Shown here: piece by piece, positions 43,149-49,954 of the stretch | Layout of the letters: each line of letters starts with the position of its first letter | Numbering within the stretch: the first letter of the stretch is position 1 | Assembly (NCBI GenBank): GCA_046296195.1 | Contig: JBKBLR010000010.1 | Coordinates: 27,239-91,238 of the forward strand | Direction: 5' to 3' | Source: Amphiplicatus sp046296195 | Lineage (GTDB): Bacteria > Pseudomonadota > Alphaproteobacteria > Caulobacterales > Parvularculaceae | DNA length: 64,000 bases | Made by a program: the position numbers and the translations under genes | Notes under the pieces: generated by a model | What the model was told of the DNA's origin: nothing | Databases searched by the model: none | The model's input: only the letters and a program-made list of their open reading frames with translations

Positions 43149-43607
43149 TCAGCGCCGGGCGCGGAAGAAGGCCCGCAGCAGTTCGCCTGCTTCCACCGCA
43201 TAGGGCCCGCGGACGGTTTCCGGGCGCCAGTGACAGGTCGGCTGCTCGAAAAAGCGCGGACCGTGAAAGACCGCGCCGCCCTTCGCGTCGTCCGCGGCGA
43301 TGACGAGCCTGGCGATGCGCGCATGGGAGATGGCGCCGGCGCACATCGCGCAAGGCTCGAGCGTCACATAGAGCGTCGCGCCGGCGAGCCGGTAATTGCC
43401 GGTCTTGCGCGCCGCCTCGCGCAACGCGCGGATTTCGGCGTGCGCCGTCGGATCAAGCGTCGACACCGGCGCGTTGCCGGCGGCCGCCAGCAGCTCGCCC
43501 CCCGCGCTGACGATGACGGCGCCGATCGGCGCCTCGCCCGCGTCGGCGGCGGCGCGCGCTTCATCGAGCGCGCGGCGCATCATTTCTTCGTCGGAGACGA
43601 CAGTCAT
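43149..43607 (-). CDS. tadA: tRNA adenosine(34) deaminase
   Basis: This 152-residue zinc enzyme converts A34 of tRNA-Arg(ACG) to inosine. Zinc ligands are in THAEIR (H56, E58 as proton shuttle) and PCAMC (C86, C89). The core ALYVTLEPC-type strand and NAPVSTLDPTAHAE block match TadA rather than cytidine deaminase. The ATG at 43607 is chosen; the longer in-frame region overlaps the upstream gene and is arginine/proline-rich with no domain. It lies downstream of a methyltransferase gene on the same strand. Confidence 0.93.
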   Translation of the reverse strand: MTVVSDEEMMRRALDEARAAADAGEAPIGAVIVSAGGELLAAAGNAPVSTLDPTAHAEIRALREAARKTGNYRLAGATLYVTLEPCAMCAGAISHARIARLVIAADDAKGGAVFHGPRFFEQPTCHWRPETVRGPYAVEAGELLRAFFRARR

Positions 43608-43617
43608 GCGCGGCTTT

Positions 43618-44364
43618 TTAGGCCGCGCGCGTCTCATTCTCCAGCGCCGGCTTCTCGGCGAGGCAGAAGGCGGTGACTCCGGCGATGCGGTTGAAGGGGA
43701 AGAGCGCGGCGCGCTCAAGGTCGTGAATGGCGACGAGCGAGCGGTTGAGCCATCCGGGCGCGGCTTTCAGCGCGCTCGCATTGGCCTCCTTGTCGCCCTT
43801 CAGCGCCCGGTCCGCGAGGCGCAGGGCGGCGACCGCCGGAAAAAGGGCGCCGAAGAAATAGCGCGTCGAAAGGGGCGCAAGGCCGGCTGCGCGCACGGTC
43901 TTTTCGAGCGTCTCAAGCGTATAGCGCCGGCGGTGGTCGAGAAAATCGTCATGCGACGACCACAGAAAATTGAACGCCGGAACCGAAAGGACGAAGCGCG
44001 CGCCGGCCGGCGCCATCCTCGCATAGTCGGCGACAAGGGCGACATCGTCGTCGACATGCTCGATGACGTCGATCATCAGCACGAGCGTGGCGTCGGTCTC
44101 AGAGACAGACCGGACATAGGAAACGCGGTTGTTCGAAGCCGCCTTCATCTGCGCGTCGGTGTAGTTCGGATCGACGCAGATCGCCCGTCCGGCGATCCCC
44201 TCCGCAGTCAGCATGCGCGAAAAGACCCCGGACCCCGCGCCGACGTCGAGCACGCGGGCATGGTGGTCCTCGCCGATCAGCGACCGGATCGCCCGGCCTT
44301 TCGAGATGTAATACCAGTGCGTCGCGGGATCGCCCCCGATCGCCCGTTCTTCCTTGAGATCCAT
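43618..44364 (-). CDS. Class I SAM-dependent methyltransferase
   Basis: This 248-residue protein has motif I VLDVGAGSGVFSRML, a second glycine/acid region at DPNYTDAQ, LMIDVIEHVDDDVALVADYARM and FVLSVPAF, a layout common in small-molecule and lipid or glycan methyltransferases. An N-terminal region HWYYISKGRAIRSLI and a hydrophobic region near 170-190 (FFGALFPAVAALRLAD) suggest a membrane-near substrate. It is ten bases upstream of tadA and divergent from the pseudouridine synthase. The substrate is unknown. Confidence 0.86.
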   Translation of the reverse strand: MDLKEERAIGGDPATHWYYISKGRAIRSLIGEDHHARVLDVGAGSGVFSRMLTAEGIAGRAICVDPNYTDAQMKAASNNRVSYVRSVSETDATLVLMIDVIEHVDDDVALVADYARMAPAGARFVLSVPAFNFLWSSHDDFLDHRRRYTLETLEKTVRAAGLAPLSTRYFFGALFPAVAALRLADRALKGDKEANASALKAAPGWLNRSLVAIHDLERAALFPFNRIAGVTAFCLAEKPALENETRAA

Positions 44365-44432
44365 ACCCCTCTACTCGACAAATCGCGCTTCACCGGAGCA
44401 TATGCGCTGCGCTGATTAAGGACGGCTTAACC

Positions 44433-45197
44433 ATGACCGCCAAGGCGGCGCCGAAAGAGGACGGCGGGGAGCGGATCGCGAAATATCTCGCGCGCGCCGG
44501 CGTCGCCTCGCGCCGCGAGGCCGAAAGACTCATCGAACAGGGGATCGTCACCGTCGACGGGGAAATCCTGACGACGCCCGCCTTCAAGGTGCTGCCGGGC
44601 ATGGAGGTCAGGGTCGACGGCACGCGCGTCAAGGCGAAAGAGCCGCCGCGCCTCTGGCGCTATCACAAGCCGTCGGGCCTTGTGACGACGCACAAGGACC
44701 CGCAAGGGCGCCCGACCGTGTTCGAAGCGGTCGCCGATCGTCTGCCGCGCGTCGTCTCGGTCGGCCGGCTCGACCTGACGACCGAAGGGCTCCTCCTCCT
44801 CACCAATGACGGCGCGCTCGAGCGTCAGCTCGAGCTGCCGCAGAACGCCTGGATCCGCCGCTATCGCATCCGTGCCCATGGCGGGGTCGACCAGGCGCGG
44901 CTCGATGCGTTGCAGAAGGGCGTCGTCATCGACGGCGTCGCCTACAAGCCGATCCGCGCGAGCCTTGATCAGGTGAAGGGCGGCAATGTCTGGATCACCG
45001 CCTCGATCACCGAGGGGAAGAACCGCGAGATCCGCAAGGTGATGGAGCATCTGGGGCTCAAGGTGAACCGCCTCATCCGCACGGCCTTCGGGCCGTTTCA
45101 GCTCGGCGCCCTGCCGAAAGGCGCGATCGAGGAAGTGCCGCCGAAGCAGCTGAAAGAACAGCTCGGGGCGAAGACCTGCGAGGCGCTCGGATTATGA
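44433..45197 (+). CDS. rluB: Ribosomal large subunit pseudouridine synthase (RluB-type)
   Basis: This 254-residue protein has an S4 RNA-binding domain at residues 13-60 (RIAKYLARAGVASRREAERL) and the catalytic domain with the aspartate in VGRLDLTTEGLLLLTNDG, then TEGKNREIRKVMEHLGL and LIRTAFGPFQLG. It isomerises a uridine in 23S rRNA (position 2605 in E. coli for RluB). RluE or RluF are less likely because the S4 domain and length suit RluB. It overlaps the next gene by four bases. Confidence 0.9.
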   Translation: MTAKAAPKEDGGERIAKYLARAGVASRREAERLIEQGIVTVDGEILTTPAFKVLPGMEVRVDGTRVKAKEPPRLWRYHKPSGLVTTHKDPQGRPTVFEAVADRLPRVVSVGRLDLTTEGLLLLTNDGALERQLELPQNAWIRRYRIRAHGGVDQARLDALQKGVVIDGVAYKPIRASLDQVKGGNVWITASITEGKNREIRKVMEHLGLKVNRLIRTAFGPFQLGALPKGAIEEVPPKQLKEQLGAKTCEALGL

Positions 45198-45376
45198 GCG
45201 ACATCGTCAACCTCAACCGGGCGCGAAAGAAGAAGGCCGCCGCTGAGAAAGAAAAGCGCGCCCAGGAGAACCGCGCGAAGTTTGGCCGCTCGAAGGCCGC
45301 GAAAACGCGCGACCGGACGGAGAAGGAGCGCGCGGCGAAAATGCTCGATGGGGCGAAGCGTGACGATGAGAAATAG
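45194..45376 (+). CDS. DUF4169 family small basic protein
   Basis: This 60-residue protein is almost all charged and helical: MSDIVNLNRARKKKAAAE then KRAQENRAKFGRSKAAK, the DUF4169 pattern common in alphaproteobacteria. Its function is unknown. The start overlaps the stop of the pseudouridine synthase gene (ATGA), and rsmD begins 12 bases after it, so the three genes form a translationally coupled RNA-modification operon. Confidence 0.88.
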   Translation: MSDIVNLNRARKKKAAAEKEKRAQENRAKFGRSKAAKTRDRTEKERAAKMLDGAKRDDEK

Positions 45377-45388
45377 CGGCGCGTCCTG

Positions 45389-45949
45389 ATGCGCATCATC
45401 GGCGGGAAATTTTCTGGGCGCGCGCTTGTCGCGCCGAAGGGGCGCGAAACGCGCCCGACCGCCGACCGCGTGCGCGAGTCCGTTTTCAACATCCTTGCAC
45501 ATCGTGAAAGCTTCACCTTTGAAAATGCGCGTGTCATCGACCTCTTCGCGGGCTCGGGCGCGCTCGGGCTCGAAGCGCTCTCGCGCGGGGCGGCGTTTTG
45601 CCTCTTCGTCGAAACGGATGCAGCCGCGCGCGGCGCCATCCGCGACAATGTCGAGGCGCTAAGTCTGTTCGGCGCAACGCGGGTCCACCGGCGCGGGGCC
45701 GAAGCGCTTGGCGACAAGCCCGCCGGCGTCGGCGCGCCCTTCACGCTCGCCTTCCTCGATCCGCCCTATGGCAAGGACCTTTGCGGCCCGGCGCTCGCCG
45801 CGCTTTGCAAGGGCGGCTGGCTCGCGCCCGGCGCGCTCACGATCGTCGAGCAGGGGAAGGGTGAGCCGCCCGTCACCGCTGAAGGCTTCACAGAAGTTGA
45901 TCGCAGGACCTATGGCGCCGCGCAGGTCGGATTTTATCGCTTGGACTGA
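45389..45949 (+). CDS. rsmD: 16S rRNA (guanine(966)-N2)-methyltransferase
   Basis: This 186-residue enzyme methylates G966 of 16S rRNA. It has MRIIGGKFSGRALVAPKG, RPTADRVRESVFNILAH, VIDLFAGSGALGLEALSRGA for SAM binding and LAFLDPPYGKDL with the N-methyltransferase DPPY motif. The start is an ATG at 45389. It is the last gene of the operon with the pseudouridine synthase and DUF4169 gene. Confidence 0.96.
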   Translation: MRIIGGKFSGRALVAPKGRETRPTADRVRESVFNILAHRESFTFENARVIDLFAGSGALGLEALSRGAAFCLFVETDAAARGAIRDNVEALSLFGATRVHRRGAEALGDKPAGVGAPFTLAFLDPPYGKDLCGPALAALCKGGWLAPGALTIVEQGKGEPPVTAEGFTEVDRRTYGAAQVGFYRLD

Positions 45950-46036
45950 TCCCACAGCCAGTTGTGGTTAATATCCCATGAAATCCCGAAAAATGGGGTA
46001 AGCGCGACGACAGAACGCGCCATTCCCACATCTCAC

Positions 46037-46074
46037 TTGACTTTTTTGGTGGAATCGGATAGGCTAACAGCCTA
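46037..46074 (+). promoter_or_regulatory. Promoter with overlapping palindrome upstream of HTH-cysD
   Basis: A -35 TTGACT (46037-46042) and a -10 TAGGCT (46060-46065) are spaced by 17 bases. The -10 is the left arm of a perfect 15-bp palindrome, TAGGCT-AAC-AGCCTA (46060-46074), that continues over the likely start site. A protein bound there would block initiation. The coding gene that follows has its own helix-turn-helix domain, so autoregulation is suggested. Confidence 0.6.
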
Positions 46075-46093
46075 GTTTGTGGGAATGTGCCCA

Positions 46094-47302
46094 ATGCCGA
46101 CCATTGCCGACCTCATGGAAAGGGCCGAAAGACTCGCTGAGCGGGAAAACCTCTCGCTGTCGACCGTCTCGCGGAAGCTGCTCAATGACGGCAAGGGCCT
46201 GTCGCGCCTGAAGGCCGGGGGCCAGCTCACCGTCCGCACGCTCGACGCCGCCTTTGAAAGGCTGCGCGAGCTGGAACGCGGCAAGACCATCGAGCGCGCC
46301 GCCGGGCCGATCCCCGGCATGGAGCGGAAATTCATCGCCTCCCCCGCCTTCGAGCGGCCGGAACGGTCGGGCGGGCGCAAGCCGGGCGCTGGTCGCGGCG
46401 CGCTCGACATGTCGCATCTCGACCGGCTCGAGGCGGAGGCCATCCACATCATGCGCGAGGTCGCGGCGGAGGCCGAGAACCCCGTGATGCTTTATTCGGT
46501 CGGCAAGGACTCCTCGGTGATGCTGCATCTGGCGGCGAAGGCGTTTTTCCCTTCACGCCCGCCTTTCCCGCTGATGCATGTCGACACGACCTGGAAGTTC
46601 AAGGACATGTATCGCCATCGCGACTGGATCGCGAAGGAACTCGGATTCAATCTCATCGTTCACATCAACGAAGAGGGCGTGCGTCAGGGCGTCGGACCGT
46701 TCACCCACGGCTCGGCGATCCACACCGACGTCATGAAGACGCAAGCCCTCAAGCAGGGGCTCGACAAATACAAGTTCGATGTCGCTTTCGGCGGCGCGCG
46801 TCGCGACGAGGAAAAGAGCCGCGCGAAGGAGCGCATCTTCTCCTTCCGCTCAGCGCAGCACCGCTGGGATCCGAAAAACCAGCGTCCGGAACTCTGGTCG
46901 ATCTACAACACGCGCATCCACAAGGGCGAGTCGATCCGCGTCTTTCCGATCTCCAACTGGACCGAGCTCGACATCTGGCAATACATCTACCGCGAAAACA
47001 TTCCGATCCCGACGCTCTATTTCGCGGCCGAACGCCCGGTCGTCGAGCGCGACGGCGCGCTGATCATGGTCGACGACGACCGCATGCCGCTCGCCAAGGG
47101 CGAGAATCCGAAAATGGAAATGGTGCGGTTCAGGACGCTCGGCTGCTATCCGCTGACCGGCGCCGTCCGCTCGAACGCGACGACGCTTCCCGAAGTCATT
47201 CAGGAGATGCTCGTTTCGACCTCGTCCGAACGCCAGGGCCGCGTCATCGACCACGACCAGTCGGCGTCGATGGAGAAGAAGAAGCAGGAAGGGTATTTCT
47301 GA
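46094..47302 (+). CDS. cysD: Sulfate adenylyltransferase small subunit CysD with N-terminal helix-turn-helix domain
   Basis: Residues 106-402 are a standard CysD: start MSHLDRLEAEAIHIMREVA, PP-loop YSVGKDSSVMLHLA (134-147), DTTWKFKDMYRHRD and GGARRDEEKSRAKERIFSFR. With CysN it makes adenosine 5-phosphosulfate from sulfate and ATP. E. coli CysD has about 300 residues; the extra 105 at the N-terminus hold a compact helical domain (DLMERAERLAERENLSLSTV then SRKLLNDGKG) that resembles a helix-turn-helix, then a proline-rich linker. There is no ribosome binding site before the internal M106 at 46409, so one fused chain is likely. The ATG at 46094 follows GGGA. Confidence 0.92.
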   Translation: MPTIADLMERAERLAERENLSLSTVSRKLLNDGKGLSRLKAGGQLTVRTLDAAFERLRELERGKTIERAAGPIPGMERKFIASPAFERPERSGGRKPGAGRGALDMSHLDRLEAEAIHIMREVAAEAENPVMLYSVGKDSSVMLHLAAKAFFPSRPPFPLMHVDTTWKFKDMYRHRDWIAKELGFNLIVHINEEGVRQGVGPFTHGSAIHTDVMKTQALKQGLDKYKFDVAFGGARRDEEKSRAKERIFSFRSAQHRWDPKNQRPELWSIYNTRIHKGESIRVFPISNWTELDIWQYIYRENIPIPTLYFAAERPVVERDGALIMVDDDRMPLAKGENPKMEMVRFRTLGCYPLTGAVRSNATTLPEVIQEMLVSTSSERQGRVIDHDQSASMEKKKQEGYF

Positions 47303-47745
47303 TGGCCCCGCCGGTTGCGACCGATGCTTCCGGAAAGCCGTCGACGGCGCGCGCCGCGGCGTTCTTCGCGCTGTTCGCGATCGCGCCGGGGCTCCTATAC
47401 CAATATGTTCAGGACCACGGGCGCGTCCTTGGCGCTGATGCGCAAGGCCTCGCCCGGCTCGCGCTCGACGTCGCCCCGAACGCCCTCGGCGCGCTCGCCG
47501 CGTCTTCGGCGATTTTCATCATGGCCGTCGGCATCGCCAGAAACGCACCGCCGGTAAGGACGGCGCTCGTCAGCGCCGCCATCGGCGTCTCCGGCCTCCT
47601 CGCTTGGGAAATCGCCCAGATCGCCATCCCCGCGGCGACCTTCGACCTTCAAGACATCGCCTGGACCCTTGTCGGCGGCGTCGCATTCCTCCTCGCCGCC
47701 GTCGGTGTCTTTCGCTCGCCTGCGAAAAAAGAGACCCGACGCTGA
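47302..47745 (+). CDS. Small membrane protein between cysD and cysNC
   Basis: This 147-residue protein overlaps the cysD stop by one base (TGATG). It has four hydrophobic helices at about residues 18-36, 53-77, 86-108 and 115-137. The last helix has FDLQDIAWTLVGGVAF, which recalls VanZ-like proteins. Its position inside a sulfate-activation operon suggests it is coexpressed with it. The function is unknown; a link with sulfate uptake or a membrane tether is only inferred. Confidence 0.75.
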   Translation: MAPPVATDASGKPSTARAAAFFALFAIAPGLLYQYVQDHGRVLGADAQGLARLALDVAPNALGALAASSAIFIMAVGIARNAPPVRTALVSAAIGVSGLLAWEIAQIAIPAATFDLQDIAWTLVGGVAFLLAAVGVFRSPAKKETRR

Positions 47746-47787
47746 CCCGACAGACCTGACGCAAATCGCCCCATACCGGAACCCTAT

Positions 47788-49689
47788 ATGGCCCACGCCG
47801 CAGCAGCCGCCGCAGACGACATCCTCGCCTATCTCGACGCGCATGAAAAAAAGTCGATGCTGCGCTTCATCACCTGCGGCAGCGTCGATGACGGCAAGTC
47901 GACGCTGATCGGGCGGCTCCTCTACGACACCAAGCTGCTTTACGAGGACCAACTCGCCGCGCTCGAGGCGGACTCGAAAAAGGTCGGCACGCAGGGCGAC
48001 AAGATCGACTTCGCCCTGCTTGTCGACGGACTCGCCGCCGAGCGCGAGCAGGGAATCACGATCGACGTCGCCTATCGGTTCTTCTCGACCGAGAAGCGGA
48101 AATTCATCGTCGCCGACACGCCGGGCCACGAGCAATATACCCGCAACATGGCGACCGGCGCCTCGACCGCCGATCTTTCGGTCATTCTCATTGACGCGCG
48201 CCAGGGCGTCCTGAAACAGACGCGGCGGCATTCCTTTATCTGCTCGCTCCTCGGCATCCGGCACATCGTCGTCGCCATCAACAAGATGGACATCGTCGGC
48301 TATTCCGAGAGCGTCTTCGAGAAGATCGAAGCGGAATACCGCGCCTTCGCTGCAAAGCTCGGCTTTGAATCGATCGTCTGCATCCCGATCTCGGCGCTCG
48401 AAGGCGACAACATCACCGAGAAAAGCGCCAACACCCGCTGGTTCAACGGTCCGGCGCTGCTGCCCTATCTCGAGACGATCGAGGTCGCTTCGGACCGCGA
48501 GGAGAAGCCTTTCCGCATGCCGGTCCAGTGGGTCAACCGCCCCAATCTCGATTTCCGGGGCTTCTCCGGCACGATCGCGTCCGGCGTCGTCAAGCCCGGC
48601 GACGAGGTCGTCGTCGCGCCGTCAGGCCGGCGCTCGACCGTTACGCGCATCGTCAGCATGGACGGCGATCTCCCCGTCGCAGGCCCGCAGCGCGCCGTGA
48701 CGCTGACCCTCGCCGACGAGATTGACATCAGCCGCGGCGACATCCTGTGCGCCGGGCGCGCGCCGGCCGAACAATCGGACCAGCTCGCCGCACACATCAT
48801 CTGGATGCATGACGACGAACTGATCCCTGGCCGGCAATATTTCTTCAAGACGGCGAACCGCATCGTTTCGGGATCGGTCACCGAGCTGAAGCACAAGGTG
48901 AACGTCAACACGCTCGAGCACATGTCGGGCAAGACGCTTGAGCTGAACGAAGTCGGCGCCTGCAACATCTCGACCTCGGCGCCGATCGCCTTTGATCCCT
49001 ATCGCGACAATCGCGACACCGGGTCGTTCATCATCATCGACAAGCGGACGAACAACACTGTCGGCGTCGGCATGATCGACTTCTCGCTCCGGCGCGCCCA
49101 GAACGTCCACTGGCAGGATCTCGACGTCAACAAACGCGCCCGCGCGGAAGCCAAGCACCAGCGGCCTTGCGTCTTGTGGTTCACCGGCCTTTCAGGCGCC
49201 GGCAAGTCGACGGTCGCCAATCTCGTCGAGAAGCGCCTCCATGACATGGGCCGGCACACCTATACGCTCGACGGCGACAATGTGCGCCACGGCCTCAACA
49301 AGGATCTCGGGTTCACCGACGCCGACCGGGTCGAGAACATCCGCCGCGTCGCCGAAACGGCGAAGCTGATGGTCGACGCCGGGCTCATCGTCCTCGTCTC
49401 GTTCATCTCGCCCTTCCAGAGCGAGCGGCGCATGGCGCGCGAGCTCCTCGAGGACGGTGAGTTCATCGAGGTCTATGTCTCGACGCCGCTCGCCGTCTGC
49501 GAGAAGCGGGACGTCAAAGGCCTGTACGCCAAGGCGCGGCGCGGCGAGATCCGGAACTTCACCGGCATCGACAGCGACTATGAGCCTCCGGAAAATCCGG
49601 AACTCACGCTCGACACGTCGAAGGTGACGGCCGAAGCCGCCGCCGCCGCGATCGTCGAGCATCTCGGGAAAAACGGCTATCTCGGCTGA
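47788..49689 (+). CDS. cysNC: Bifunctional sulfate adenylyltransferase large subunit / APS kinase (CysN-CysC)
   Basis: This 633-residue fusion has an N-terminal GTPase, CysN (P-loop GSVDDGKS at 31-38, DTPGHEQYTRNMATGAS, NKMD), with its beta-barrel domains. After about residue 455 comes APS kinase CysC, with P-loop GLSGAGKS (467-474), LDGDNVRHGLNKDLGF and FISPFQSERRMARELL. The GTPase drives APS formation with CysD, and the kinase makes PAPS, the sulfuryl donor. The fusion is common in alphaproteobacteria and feeds sulfation as well as cysteine synthesis. A TPR-sulfotransferase that could use PAPS lies at 62 kb. The ATG at 47788 follows CCTATA-rich sequence without a strong ribosome binding site. 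Confidence 0.96.
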   Translation: MAHAAAAAADDILAYLDAHEKKSMLRFITCGSVDDGKSTLIGRLLYDTKLLYEDQLAALEADSKKVGTQGDKIDFALLVDGLAAEREQGITIDVAYRFFSTEKRKFIVADTPGHEQYTRNMATGASTADLSVILIDARQGVLKQTRRHSFICSLLGIRHIVVAINKMDIVGYSESVFEKIEAEYRAFAAKLGFESIVCIPISALEGDNITEKSANTRWFNGPALLPYLETIEVASDREEKPFRMPVQWVNRPNLDFRGFSGTIASGVVKPGDEVVVAPSGRRSTVTRIVSMDGDLPVAGPQRAVTLTLADEIDISRGDILCAGRAPAEQSDQLAAHIIWMHDDELIPGRQYFFKTANRIVSGSVTELKHKVNVNTLEHMSGKTLELNEVGACNISTSAPIAFDPYRDNRDTGSFIIIDKRTNNTVGVGMIDFSLRRAQNVHWQDLDVNKRARAEAKHQRPCVLWFTGLSGAGKSTVANLVEKRLHDMGRHTYTLDGDNVRHGLNKDLGFTDADRVENIRRVAETAKLMVDAGLIVLVSFISPFQSERRMARELLEDGEFIEVYVSTPLAVCEKRDVKGLYAKARRGEIRNFTGIDSDYEPPENPELTLDTSKVTAEAAAAAIVEHLGKNGYLG

Positions 49690-49954
49690 TCCGTGACTTG
49701 GATCACAGCCGCGCGGCCGCGGCGGGATTACCTTCTTCTTACGGATGAGGGTCTCATCGCCGCCCCTCCTGTAAAGCCCCGAGACCTTCATCCGGCGGGG
49801 GAAGGCGCTCCTTTTGCCCTGATCGAGCGCCTTGCTTGGGGGAGCGAATCTGGAAACGGCCGAATGCTCTCGGCCGTTTCCACGATTGCGCGGCAGGCGC
49901 GCTGCAACTCTCGGTCGGTTTTTCCCGCCGTTGCCCGCGTCGAGGTCTTTGCCG
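49690..49954. other. Regulatory intergenic region with a long inverted repeat
   Basis: This 265-base region has no gene. It holds a perfect 12-bp inverted repeat, GGAAACGGCCGA and TCGGCCGTTTCC (49852-49863 and 49870-49881), with a six-base loop and no T-tract. A longer-range pair, GGTCTC and GAGACC, lies near 49750-49785. The repeats may end cysNC transcription or be an operator of the Crp-domain gene. Confidence 0.5.
49692..49707 (+). promoter_or_regulatory. CRP-type palindrome
   Basis: CGTGACTTGGATCACA has the CRP-family form TGTGA-N6-TCACA with one mismatch. It begins three bases after the cysNC stop and lies about 250 bases upstream of the Crp-domain gene, so it may be a binding site for that protein or a general CRP-type site. 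It is a candidate only. Confidence 0.4.
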
